Shown: positions 48,650 through 57,300 of the stretch, piece by piece
Position numbering within the stretch: position 1 is the first letter of the stretch
Layout: each line of letters begins with the position of its first letter
Source of the DNA: Streptomyces sp. cf386
GTDB lineage: Bacteria; Actinomycetota; Actinomycetes; Streptomycetales; Streptomycetaceae
Length of the DNA: 64,000 nucleotides
Assembly: GCF_900103585.1 (NCBI RefSeq)
Contig: NZ_FNHV01000016.1
Location: 1 to 64,000 of the forward strand
Direction of reading: 5' to 3'
The notes under the pieces: model-generated
What the model was told of the DNA's origin: nothing
What the model saw: only the letters and a program-made list of their open reading frames with translations
Databases searched by the model: none
Translations under genes and position numbers: made by a program

Positions 48650-49591
48650 ATGCCCATGTCCTCGTCCCGACGTCTCGCGCCGCCGCTGATATCCGGCGTC
48701 TGCCTCATCTTCCTTGCGGGCTGCGGCAGTTCGTCGGATTCCGGTAGCGGCAGCGACGCCTCGCAGAGCCCCGCCGCAGCCTCCGTCATCCCGGTCGTGG
48801 CCTCGACGAACGTCTACGGGGACATGGCCGAGCAGATAGGCGGCGGGAAGGTGGCGGTCACCTCGATCATCAGCGATCCCGACCAGGACCCGCACTCCTA
48901 CGAGGCCAACACGCAGAACCAGTTGGCGCTGTCCAAGGCGAAGGTCGTCATCGAGAACGGCGGCGGTTACGACGACTTCGTCGACCGCATGCTGGGGAGC
49001 GGCGACTCGTCCCCCGAGGTGATCAACGCGGTCAAGGTCTCCGGCAAGAGCGCCCCGGCCGGCGGGGAGCTCAACGAGCACGTCTGGTACGACTTCCCCA
49101 CGTCCGCCAAGCTCGCCGACCGTATCGCCGCCGCCCTCGCCAAGGCCGACCCGGACGACGCCGCCACCTTCACCGACAAGGCGAAGGCCTTCAAGGAGAA
49201 GCTGACCTCGCTGGAGCGGAAGGAAGCCCGCATCAAGGCCGACCACGGCGGCGAGGCGGTGGCCGTCACCGAGCCCGTGCCGCTGTACCTGCTCGAAGCC
49301 AGTGGGCTCAGGAACGCGACCCCCGAGGCGTTCAGCGAAGCCATCGAGGAAGGCGACGACGTCTCCCCGAGGACCCTGCGGGACACGCTGGCACTGTTCA
49401 CCGGCAAGAAGGTCAAGGCGCTGGTCTACAACGAGCAGACCTCCGGCCCGCAGACCGAGAAGGCCGAACAGGCGGCGAAGACCGCCGGAATCCCCGTGGT
49501 CCCCGTCACCGAGACCCTCCCCGAGGGCAAGGACTACGTCGGCTGGATGACCGCCAACGTCGACGCGCTCGCGAGCGCGCTGGCCAAGTGA
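48650..49591 (+). CDS. znuA: Zinc ABC transporter substrate-binding lipoprotein
   Basis: 313 residues from ATG 48650 (CCGGAGG 6 nt upstream). Lipobox CLIFLAGCGSSS, then a cluster A-I metal-binding domain: VVASTNVYGDMAEQIGG, DPDQDPHSYEANTQNQ (first His), NEHVWYDFPTSAKLADRIAA (His), a C-lobe Glu (AVTEPVPLYL) and late Asp. It lacks the His-rich loop of ZnuA and is closer to the AztC/actinobacterial type. It captures extracellular Zn(II) for the coupled ATPase and permease. A Zur box lies upstream. The gene symbol is by function. Confidence 0.88.
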   Translation: MPMSSSRRLAPPLISGVCLIFLAGCGSSSDSGSGSDASQSPAAASVIPVVASTNVYGDMAEQIGGGKVAVTSIISDPDQDPHSYEANTQNQLALSKAKVVIENGGGYDDFVDRMLGSGDSSPEVINAVKVSGKSAPAGGELNEHVWYDFPTSAKLADRIAAALAKADPDDAATFTDKAKAFKEKLTSLERKEARIKADHGGEAVAVTEPVPLYLLEASGLRNATPEAFSEAIEEGDDVSPRTLRDTLALFTGKKVKALVYNEQTSGPQTEKAEQAAKTAGIPVVPVTETLPEGKDYVGWMTANVDALASALAK

Positions 49592-50415
49592 GGACGACCG
49601 ACGGGGTCGTGATCAGCCTGCGCGGAGCGGCCCTCTCCTATGGCGAGCGGGTGCTGTGGCAGGGACTCGATCTGGACGTACGCCCGGGCGAGTTCCTGGC
49701 CGTGCTCGGCCCCAACGGATCGGGCAAGACCAGCTTCGTACGCGCCCTGCTGGGGCAGCGGCAGCTGTCCGCCGGCACGCTGACGGTCCTGGGGCGCCCA
49801 CCTCGAGGCGGCAGTCGGGCCATCGGCTACGTCCCCCAGCAGGGGTCGCTGTCCACGCAGGCGACCCTGCGCGCCCGCGACCTGGTCCGCCTCGGCATCG
49901 ACGGGCACCGCTTCGGACCCCGACCGCGCGCAGGCGCCGTACGCCGTCGCGTCGACGACATCCTCGCCTCGGTCGGGGCCGCCGCCTACGCGGACGTACC
50001 CGTCGGCCTGCTCTCCGGCGGCGAACGGCAGCGGGTGCGCATCGGGCAGGCGCTCGCGACCGATCCACGGATCCTGCTCTGCGACGAACCGCTGCTCTCC
50101 CTCGACCTGCACCACCAGCGGGCCGTGACGGAACTGGTGGACGCCCGTCGTCGCTCCCACAACACGGCCGTGGTGTTCGTGACCCATGAGATCAACCCCG
50201 TGCTGGGACTCGTGGACCGTGTGCTGTACCTCGCCCGCGGCGGCTTCCAAGTCGGCGCACCCGACGAGGTGTTGACCTCCGAGGCGCTGTCGCGGCTGTA
50301 CGGCACCCAGGTCGACGTCATCCGCGTCCGGGACCGCATCACGGTGGTGGGCGCCCCCGACGAGGTGGCTCAGCCGCCGCACCACCCCGAACCGTCGCAC
50401 GGAGTACGGCCATGA
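49588..50415 (+). CDS. znuC: Zinc ABC transporter ATPase
   Basis: 275 residues from GTG 49588, which overlaps the TGA of the binding-protein gene. Walker A LGPNGSGKTSFV, Q-loop IGYVPQQGSL, signature LLSGGERQRVRIG, Walker B ILLCDEPLLSLD, and switch His VVFVTHEINPVLG. Homologous to ZnuC/MntB-type ATPases of the metal importer class. Coupled to the permease (ATGA). The C-terminal 40 residues after the ATPase core are polar and may be regulatory. Confidence 0.92.
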   Translation: MRTTDGVVISLRGAALSYGERVLWQGLDLDVRPGEFLAVLGPNGSGKTSFVRALLGQRQLSAGTLTVLGRPPRGGSRAIGYVPQQGSLSTQATLRARDLVRLGIDGHRFGPRPRAGAVRRRVDDILASVGAAAYADVPVGLLSGGERQRVRIGQALATDPRILLCDEPLLSLDLHHQRAVTELVDARRRSHNTAVVFVTHEINPVLGLVDRVLYLARGGFQVGAPDEVLTSEALSRLYGTQVDVIRVRDRITVVGAPDEVAQPPHHPEPSHGVRP

Positions 50416-51284
50416 CCATCGCCGACGGGATCTGGCAGCAGATCTTCGACTTCGACCACTACGGCGAACTGCTCGCCCTGGTCCGCAACTCCCTCGTCGC
50501 CGGTGCCGCGCTCGGCCTGGTCGGCGGGCTGGTCGGGGTCTTCGTCCTCATGCGGGACCTGCCGTTCGCGGTGCACGGGATCAGCGAGATGTCGTTCGCC
50601 GGCGCTTCGGCCGCGCTGCTGCTCGGCGTGAACATCGTGGGTGGCTCGATCGTCGGCTCCCTGATCGCGGCCGGCGTCATCGGCCTGCTCGGTTCGCGCG
50701 CCCGGGACCGGAACTCCGTGATCGGCGTCGTGATGCCGTTCGGTCTCGGGCTCGGTGTGCTCTTCCTCGCCCTGTACAAGGGCCGGGCGGCGAACAAGTT
50801 CGGCATCCTCACCGGGCAGATCGTCGCCGTCGACACCCCGCAGATGTCCTGGCTGCTCGGCACGTCGACCGTGGTGCTCGTGGCGCTGGCGGTCATGTGG
50901 CGTCCGCTCACCTTCGCCAGTGCCGACCCCGAGGTGGCCGAGGCGCGGGGCGTGCCGGTACGGGCGCTGTCGTTCGCCTTCATGCTCGTGCTCGGCCTCG
51001 CGGTCGCGCTGTCCGTGCAGATCGTCGGCGCACTGCTGGTCCTCACCCTGGTCGTCACGCCCGCAGCCGCGGCGGCCCGGGTCACCGCCTCGCCGGTGCT
51101 GCTGCCCGCGCTGAGCGTGCTCTTCGCGGTCGCCTCGATCGAGGGCGGGATCCTGCTGGCCCTGGGCAGCAGCATCCCCATCAGCCCGTACGTCACCACC
51201 ATCTCGTTCACGATCTACGTGGTCTGCCGACTGGTGGGCCGCCACCGGACCCGGCAGTGGGGGGCCGCGCGAGCGACCCCCTGA
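50412..51284 (+). CDS. znuB: Zinc ABC transporter permease
   Basis: 290 residues with about eight membrane helices: NSLVAGAALGLVGGLVGVFV, FAGASAALLLGVNIVGGSIV, VVMPFGLGLGVLFLALYKG, LSFAFMLVLGLAVALSVQIV and GALLVLTLVVTPAAAAARVT. HGISEMSFAGAS and the VGALLVLTLVVTPAAAA block are typical of ZnuB/MntB-class (ABC-3) permeases. Third gene of the coupled zinc operon; end at 51284. Confidence 0.93.
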   Translation: MTIADGIWQQIFDFDHYGELLALVRNSLVAGAALGLVGGLVGVFVLMRDLPFAVHGISEMSFAGASAALLLGVNIVGGSIVGSLIAAGVIGLLGSRARDRNSVIGVVMPFGLGLGVLFLALYKGRAANKFGILTGQIVAVDTPQMSWLLGTSTVVLVALAVMWRPLTFASADPEVAEARGVPVRALSFAFMLVLGLAVALSVQIVGALLVLTLVVTPAAAAARVTASPVLLPALSVLFAVASIEGGILLALGSSIPISPYVTTISFTIYVVCRLVGRHRTRQWGAARATP

Positions 51285-51329
51285 CGTGAAGCCCCCGAGG
51301 GGAGACCCGCGACCACGTGGCATGAAGGC

Positions 51330-51345
51330 ATGAATGAGTATTCAT
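51330..51345 (+). promoter_or_regulatory. ArsR/SmtB-type operator upstream of metal ATPase
   Basis: ATGAAT-GAGT-ATTCAT is a perfect 6-bp-arm palindrome 22 bp before the ATPase ATG. It resembles the 12-2-12 type AT-rich sites of ArsR/SmtB metal sensors. No arsR gene is in the window. Confidence 0.6.
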
Positions 51346-51367
51346 CTGTTCCTGTATCGTGCCGCGC

Positions 51368-53347
51368 ATGACTTCCACGCTCACCCCGCCGTCGGTCGAC
51401 CGGGCCGCATCCGCGCGCGCCGGGTCGGTGCCCCGGCGGCGTACCCGGCTCCTCGCGTTGCCGGAGGTCCGCTGGGCCGTCGCGGCCACCGCGCTGTTCC
51501 TGCTCGCGCTGCCCCTGCAGCTCGCCGGGGCACCCGCCTGGACCTGGGGCACGCTGTACGCGCTGTCGTACGCCACCGGTGGCTGGGAACCGGGCTGGGA
51601 GGGGCTCAAGGCGCTCAAGGACAGGACCCTCGACGTCGATCTGCTGATGGTCGTCGCCGCGCTCGGCGCCGCCTCGATCGGGCAGGTGATGGACGGCGCC
51701 CTGCTGATCGTCATCTTCGCGACCTCGGGTGCGCTGGAGGCCCTCGCCACCGCCCGCACCGCCGACTCGGTGCGCGGGCTGCTCGACCTGGCCCCCGCCA
51801 CGGCCGCCCGGCTCGCCCCCGACGGCACCGAACAAGCCGTAGCAGTAGGGGAGTTGGTGGTCGGCGACACCATCCTCGTACGGCCCGGCGAACGCGTCGG
51901 AGCCGACGGCCGGGTGCTGGACGGAGCCAGCGAGGTCGACCAGGCGAGCATCACCGGCGAACCGCTCCCCGCCGCGAAGCAGCCCGGCGACGAGGTCTTC
52001 GCGGGCACCCTGAACGGCACCGGCGCACTGCGCGTCCGCGTCGAACGCGACGCCTCCGACTCCGTGATCGCCCGGATCGTGCGGATGGTGGAGGAGGCGT
52101 CCGAGACCAAGGCGCCCACGCAACTCTTCATCGAGAAGGTCGAACAGCGCTACTCGCTGGGCATGGTGGCCGCGACGCTCGCCGTGTTCGGTGTCCCGCT
52201 CGCGTTCGGCGAGGAGTTCTCCGAGGCGCTTCTGCGCGCCATGACCTTCATGATCGTGGCCTCGCCGTGCGCGGTGGTCCTGGCCACCATGCCGCCCCTG
52301 CTGTCGGCCATCGCCAACGCCGGCCGGCACGGTGTGCTGGTGAAGTCGGCGGTGGTGATGGAACGCCTGGGCGAGGTCGACACCGTCGCCCTGGACAAGA
52401 CCGGCACCCTCACCGAGGGCACGTCGCGGGTCGTCGACGTGCGGCCGCTGGCCGCCCGCGGCCTGGACGAGGACGAAGTCCTGACGCTCGCCGCGGCAGC
52501 CGAGCACCCCAGCGAACATCCGCTGGCCCGGGCGGTGGTGGACGCTGCGCGGGAGCGCCGCCTCGACCTGCCCGCCGCGCACGACTTCACCTCCGCGCCC
52601 GGGGTCGGCGTGCGGGCCGTGGTCCAAGGCCGGACGGTCGAGGTCGGCGCCCCGGCCCGGCTGCTCGCCGACCCCGACTCCGCGGTCGTTCAACTCGCCG
52701 AGGAATGCGAGGAGTCCGGACGCACCGCCGTCCTCGTGGTCGTCGACGGCACCCCCGTCGGAGTGCTGGGCATCGCGGACCGGCTGCGCCCCGACGCCGC
52801 CACCACGGTCGCCGCCCTCACCACGCTCACCGGCTCCGCCCCGCTCCTGCTCACCGGCGACAACCCCCGCGCCGCCGCCCACCTGGCGGCCGAGGCCGGC
52901 ATCGAGGATGTGCGCGCCGGGCTGTTGCCGCAGGACAAGATGGGCGCGGTACAGGAGTTGCAGGGTGCGGGACGCAAGGTGCTGGTCGTCGGGGACGGGG
53001 TGAACGACGCGCCCGCCCTGGCCGCCGCCCACATCGGCGTCGCCATGGGCCGGGCGGGCTCCGACCTGGCCCTGGAGACCGCCGACGCGGTGATCGTCCG
53101 CGACGAACTCGCCGCCGTCCCCACCACCGTCGCCCTGTCCCGCCGCGCCCGGAAACTGGTCACGCAGAACCTCGTCATCGCCGGGGTGTTCATCGCCGGC
53201 CTCGTCACCTGGGACCTGCTCGGCACCCTGCCCCTGCCACTCGGCGTCGCGGGCCACGAGGGCTCGACGGTCCTCGTCGGCCTGAACGGGCTGCGGCTGC
53301 TGCGGGACTCGGCCTGGCAGCGGGCGGCGGCCGAGGGGACCGGCTGA
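51368..53347 (+). CDS. P1B-4-type heavy-metal translocating ATPase (CtpD/CoaT-like)
   Basis: 659 residues from ATG 51368. Actuator loop SITGEPLPAAKQ, metal-site helix MIVASPCAVVLATMPPLL (SPC), phosphorylation DKTGTLTEGT, HP locus EHPSEHPLARA, nucleotide hinge GDGVNDAPALAAAHIGVAMG, and the final helix GVAGHEGSTVLVGLNGLRLL. The SPC plus HEGST pair defines P1B-4 ATPases, which export Fe(II), Co(II) or related ions. It lacks an N-terminal metal-binding domain, as usual there. An ArsR-type palindrome precedes it. It sits next to the Zur-boxed zinc importer, but the P1B-4 motif suggests iron or cobalt, not zinc. The ATG is probably near the transcript start (no RBS). Confidence 0.93.
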   Translation: MTSTLTPPSVDRAASARAGSVPRRRTRLLALPEVRWAVAATALFLLALPLQLAGAPAWTWGTLYALSYATGGWEPGWEGLKALKDRTLDVDLLMVVAALGAASIGQVMDGALLIVIFATSGALEALATARTADSVRGLLDLAPATAARLAPDGTEQAVAVGELVVGDTILVRPGERVGADGRVLDGASEVDQASITGEPLPAAKQPGDEVFAGTLNGTGALRVRVERDASDSVIARIVRMVEEASETKAPTQLFIEKVEQRYSLGMVAATLAVFGVPLAFGEEFSEALLRAMTFMIVASPCAVVLATMPPLLSAIANAGRHGVLVKSAVVMERLGEVDTVALDKTGTLTEGTSRVVDVRPLAARGLDEDEVLTLAAAAEHPSEHPLARAVVDAARERRLDLPAAHDFTSAPGVGVRAVVQGRTVEVGAPARLLADPDSAVVQLAEECEESGRTAVLVVVDGTPVGVLGIADRLRPDAATTVAALTTLTGSAPLLLTGDNPRAAAHLAAEAGIEDVRAGLLPQDKMGAVQELQGAGRKVLVVGDGVNDAPALAAAHIGVAMGRAGSDLALETADAVIVRDELAAVPTTVALSRRARKLVTQNLVIAGVFIAGLVTWDLLGTLPLPLGVAGHEGSTVLVGLNGLRLLRDSAWQRAAAEGTG

Positions 53348-53413
53348 CAGGAGCCGTGGGCCGCCAGTGACTCACCCGGCGGTCAACGGCCCCCGCTGCT
53401 CCGCTACTTGACG

Positions 53414-53740
53414 TCAGTCGCAGCGACCAGCCGGCGCGCGCTCGGCGTCCGGGATCCGGTACCGGCCCTGCTCGCCGTCCAGATAGGCGCGCGCGGCGGC
53501 TGCCGCGCTGCCCTTGACCGGGGCCTGCTCCCGGATGCCCCGCACCAGCGCCGGCGTGTCCGTCCGCTGTCCAGGGATCACCTCGCCCGGGCTCGGCGGC
53601 GGTGCCATCGGATCGGGGGCGCGTCGGCGGGAGCCGCCGAGACGACGAGTGCGACGACGCTCAACAGCGCCGTCGCACCCGGTAAACCGATCGGTTGCGC
53701 TCGGTGTTCCCTCAACGGGGCGGGTGTGCCCACAGATGAC
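53414..53740 (-). pseudogene. Fragment resembling the N-terminus of an M4-type metallopeptidase precursor
   Basis: One minus-strand frame has a signal-like stretch ATALLSVVALVVSAAPADAP; another, shifted, reads VKGSAAAAARAYLDGEQGRY then RIPDAE, resembling the propeptide start of secreted M4 peptidases (AAxxAARAxLxxxxxRYxI). A frameshift separates the two and no catalytic HExxH domain follows. Relic. Confidence 0.4.
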
Positions 53741-53768
53741 GTCCGGCCGTCGTCGAGGGCGAGGGCCG

Positions 53769-54836
53769 TCAGTGACCGGGCGCCGGGCCGCTGCTGCGGC
53801 GGACCACCAGGTCGACCGGGACCAGCGAGTCGACCCGGGGCGGTTCGGCGTTGCCGTCGAGCCGGTCGAGCAGCAGGCGCAGCGAACGGGTACCGATCTC
53901 GGCGAAGTCGGTGCGTACGGTGGTCAGCGGGGGCAGGAAGTGCGCGGCCTCGGGGATGTCGTCGTAGCCCACGACGCTGATGTCGCCGGGGACGGAGCGG
54001 CCCGCTTCGTGCAGGGCGTGCAGCAGGCCGAGGGCCATCTGGTCGTTGGAGGCGAACACGGCGGTGACGTCCGGGCGCGCGGCCAGCCGTCGTCCCAGCT
54101 CGTAGCCGGAGTCGGCGCTCCAGTCGCCGATCAGCGGGGCCGGGACCTCGACGCCGGCCGCCTCCAGACAGGCCTGCCAGCTGCCCGTGCGGTGATCGGC
54201 CGAGGTCCAGCCGGTCGGGCCCGCGATGTGCCACACGGTGCGGTGACCCAGGCTCAGCAGATGCTCGACGGCCTTGCGGGCGCCGGTCCGGGAGTCGCCG
54301 GTGACCTGCTGGGTGTCGGTGGCGAGGCCGTTCTCCAGGACGACCAGGGGGGTGTCGAGGCGGGTGTCCGCCAGGGTCTTGCCCACCCACAGCTGCGGGG
54401 CGATCGCGATCACGCCGTCCGCGCCCTCGGCGGACAGCCGGTTCACTGCCTCGACCACCGTGTCGGGCTCGGCCGTGTCCAGCGCGATCGAGCTCAGCAG
54501 GTAACCGGCCTCCTGGGCCGCGGTGTTGATCGCGGTCAGGATGCTGGCAGGCCCGTAACGGGCGGCATCGAAGGAGATCACACCGACCATCCGGGTCCGC
54601 CCGCTGGCCAGCGACCTGGCGCTGCGGCTCGGCCGGTAGCCCAGCGTCCGCATGGCCGTCAGGACCGTCTCACGGGTTTCCGGCCGCACCGACGGATGGT
54701 CGTTGAGGACACGGGACACGGTCTGCTTGGACACCCCGGCCAGCCGCGCCACGTCGTCCATCACGGGCCGTGCGCCCGCGAAGTTCCGTCTGCTGCGCCC
54801 TCTCGGAGCGGAGCCGTCGGCGGAGCTTCGGGTCAT
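53769..54836 (-). CDS. LacI-family transcriptional regulator
   Basis: 355 residues from ATG 54836. N-terminal LacI HTH: MDDVARLAGVSKQTVSRVLN then DHPSVRPETRETVLTAMRTL (hinge GYRPSRSARSL), and a periplasmic-binding-like effector domain (MVGVISFDAARYGPASIL, VTAVFASNDQMALGLLHAL, DISVVGYDDIPEAAHFLPPL). Last gene of the minus-strand run MFS, GH35, GH35, lacI. It most likely represses the operon by binding the perfect palindrome at 60604-60621, relieved by a galactoside. Confidence 0.93.
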   Translation of the reverse strand: MTRSSADGSAPRGRSRRNFAGARPVMDDVARLAGVSKQTVSRVLNDHPSVRPETRETVLTAMRTLGYRPSRSARSLASGRTRMVGVISFDAARYGPASILTAINTAAQEAGYLLSSIALDTAEPDTVVEAVNRLSAEGADGVIAIAPQLWVGKTLADTRLDTPLVVLENGLATDTQQVTGDSRTGARKAVEHLLSLGHRTVWHIAGPTGWTSADHRTGSWQACLEAAGVEVPAPLIGDWSADSGYELGRRLAARPDVTAVFASNDQMALGLLHALHEAGRSVPGDISVVGYDDIPEAAHFLPPLTTVRTDFAEIGTRSLRLLLDRLDGNAEPPRVDSLVPVDLVVRRSSGPAPGH

Positions 54837-54936
54837 GATGGCTGCTTCCTCGACGTCGGTACGGCGGTGGCATCCCGCCCCGGCAGGTCCCCAGCATAGG
54901 CAGGCCCACGGGGCGGGACCCCGCACATGAGCCCCC

Positions 54937-57300
54937 TCAGCCCGACCGGACCGACCAGGCACGGCTGGTGACCCACTCGGCATGGGTCACGGCAGCCGTC
55001 CGCGTCGCGTGCCGGGCGTCCTGCGGCACGTACACCTCGGCATCGGCGTGCAACGGCAGCACCCGCACCCGCAGCTCCGCTCCCGCCGGGAGCCGTCCGA
55101 TGTCCCAGACACGCCCCGAGAAGAACTGGTCGGCGACGAGCCCGTCTCCCACATACGCCCGCCCCACGTCCCCGCTCCAACACAGCCGCAGCAGGCTCCC
55201 CTCCGGAAGATCCTCGGGTACGTCGATGCGGTACTCGGCGGCCACCGTGTCGAAGTACTCGTCGGCGGGCACGCTCGCCCGCCCCAGCACACCCGTCGCG
55301 GGCTCGGGCGCCGGGCCCGCGGGCCGGACCACGACCACCGGCGCCTCAACAGTCGCACCGCCGCCGGTCCCGACGCGATAGCGGGCGAACACCCCGTCCG
55401 CAGCACCGGCCACCGTCTCCCCGTCCACCATCAACGCCTGCTCGGGCGCGGGCAGCACGGCGAACGACGACCGTACGGCAGTGCTGTGCACCCGTACCTC
55501 GTCGCCGTCGAACACGACCCCGTCCGCGCACAGCACGAGCCGCTCGGCGCCCCATGCCTCACCGCGATAGACGGTACGAGCCGTCGCCGCGTCCAGCACC
55601 AGCAGCCCGACCCGTGTGCCCTCCGCCGTCTCCACCTCGACGAGGGCGTCGGTTCCGGGCCGCAGCCCCGTCACCAGGACCCGGCCGTCGACCTCGGCGA
55701 TGTCCCCGGTCGGCGCGCTGACGGACGTCACCGTGGCCGCGTCCAGGGCGAGTTCGGGCGCGATGCCGTCGGTGGCGGCGAGCACCAGGACCGCACGCCC
55801 GCCGACCTCGACCGTGCACACCGGCTGCGCGCTCGCCCACTCCAGCCGCACACCCGCGACATCGAGCCGCAGCGGCCAGCAGAAGTACGCGCCCGCAGGC
55901 ACGGTCACCGGAGAGCTCGGCAGCGTCAACGTCCGTGCCCCGCCCGGGAATTCGACCGTGAAGGAGGTGCCCGGGTGATCCGGCAGCGGCTCGTGCGGCT
56001 GGTGGTTGTTGACGAACAGGAACCCGGAGGCACCGTCGCCGCGCAGGGCCCACCGCAGTGTCTCCCGGTCGTGCTGACCGTCGGGCAGGCGCTCCGGAAG
56101 CACCGACTCCATCGAGGCGAGGAGGTGCCCGAAGTCCGCCAATATCAGGTGCTGGAGGCGGAGTTCGTCGTACGAGGGCCGGTACTGGCCGTACTCGCCC
56201 AGCGGGGCCTGGAAGTCGTAGGTGAGGACGGGCAGGTCGTTCGGGTAGGCGGTGGCGTGGGACTCCTGGAGCGTGGACTGCTCGCCGAGCGGGTTGGTGC
56301 CGCCGTGGAACATGTAGTAGCCCTGCCATACCGAGCCGCAGCCGATCTTGGCGAGCCCGAGCGCGCCGATGTCGGCGGCGTCCAGGCGTGGCCGTCGGTG
56401 GTAGGCCACCGCCATGCCGCCGCCCAACTCGCAGGTGGCCCACGGGAATCGGTCGGCGAGGGCGTCCGGGTCGCCGCCTCGGACGGTGGTCGGCCGCAGG
56501 TCGGCGCCGATGCCCTCGTCGTCGCGCTGGTGGGTGAAGAAGTAGTGCTTGCGGCAGGTGTCGGGCCAGCCGCCGTCCGCCTCGGTCCAGAAGGCCTCGG
56601 GGTAGCCGCCGTACAGCGGAAGCAGTTCGTCGGGCGGGAGCTGGACTCCGCCCCACGCGGTCGACGTCCACAGCGGCGCGCTCAGGCCCGCCTCCTGGGC
56701 CATCCGCTTCAGCGTCAGCAGATGACCGGGCTGGTCGTAGAGCTCGTTCTCGATCTGGATGGCGATGATCGGACCGCCGTGACCGCGGTCGAGGCCGTAC
56801 AACTGCTCGGCGATGGCCGCGAACCAGCCGCGGACGGGCTCCAGATACGCCGGGTCGTCGGTGCGGGGCGTGCAGTCGCGGGACAGGAGCCAGTCGGGCA
56901 GGCCGCCGCCCCGTACCTCCGCGTGGGACCAGGGCCCGATGCGGGGGATGAAGTCCAGGCCGTGGCGGGCGCACAGCTCGGCGAAGCGGCGCAGGTCGCG
57001 GTTGCCGTCGAAGCGGACGCGGCCCTCGATCTCCTCGTGATGGATCCAGATGACATAGCTCGCGACGGCCGTCACCCCGCCCGCCTTCATCTTCAGCAGC
57101 TCCTCCTCCCACTCGCCCTCGGGGCAGCGGGAGTAGTGGAACTCGCCGGAGACCGGGAACCAGGGGTGGCCGGCGCGGGTGAGCCAGCGGCTGGTGACCT
57201 CGATCGGGTCGGGGGCGTTCGGCGCGTCGGCGAAGGGGAGGTGCCCGGCCAACGGAGGAGTGGCGGGTGCCGGGACGCGCAGCCGGTGCGGGCGGGGCAT
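54937..57300 (-). CDS. GH35 beta-galactosidase, 787 residues
   Basis: GH35 TIM barrel: HPWFPVSGEFHYSRCPEGEW, VASYVIWIHHEEIEGRVRFD, IPRIGPWSHAEVRGGGLPDW, acid/base Glu in IAIQIENELYDQPGH, and nucleophile Glu in WATCELGGGMAVAYH. Then CGSVWQGYYMFHGGTNPLGE, and beta-sandwich domains to the end (VDVPEDLPEGSLLRL-like jelly roll). No signal peptide, so probably cytosolic. It removes terminal beta-galactose from oligosaccharides. ATG 57300 overlaps the stop of the neighbouring GH35 gene (ATGA). Larger and only distantly similar to that neighbour. Confidence 0.92.
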   Translation of the reverse strand: MPRPHRLRVPAPATPPLAGHLPFADAPNAPDPIEVTSRWLTRAGHPWFPVSGEFHYSRCPEGEWEEELLKMKAGGVTAVASYVIWIHHEEIEGRVRFDGNRDLRRFAELCARHGLDFIPRIGPWSHAEVRGGGLPDWLLSRDCTPRTDDPAYLEPVRGWFAAIAEQLYGLDRGHGGPIIAIQIENELYDQPGHLLTLKRMAQEAGLSAPLWTSTAWGGVQLPPDELLPLYGGYPEAFWTEADGGWPDTCRKHYFFTHQRDDEGIGADLRPTTVRGGDPDALADRFPWATCELGGGMAVAYHRRPRLDAADIGALGLAKIGCGSVWQGYYMFHGGTNPLGEQSTLQESHATAYPNDLPVLTYDFQAPLGEYGQYRPSYDELRLQHLILADFGHLLASMESVLPERLPDGQHDRETLRWALRGDGASGFLFVNNHQPHEPLPDHPGTSFTVEFPGGARTLTLPSSPVTVPAGAYFCWPLRLDVAGVRLEWASAQPVCTVEVGGRAVLVLAATDGIAPELALDAATVTSVSAPTGDIAEVDGRVLVTGLRPGTDALVEVETAEGTRVGLLVLDAATARTVYRGEAWGAERLVLCADGVVFDGDEVRVHSTAVRSSFAVLPAPEQALMVDGETVAGAADGVFARYRVGTGGGATVEAPVVVVRPAGPAPEPATGVLGRASVPADEYFDTVAAEYRIDVPEDLPEGSLLRLCWSGDVGRAYVGDGLVADQFFSGRVWDIGRLPAGAELRVRVLPLHADAEVYVPQDARHATRTAAVTHAEWVTSRAWSVRSG

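Noticed and set aside
51215..53257. A 680-codon minus-strand open frame
   Set aside because: Antisense to the P-type ATPase, Gly/Arg/Asp repeats typical of shadow frames.
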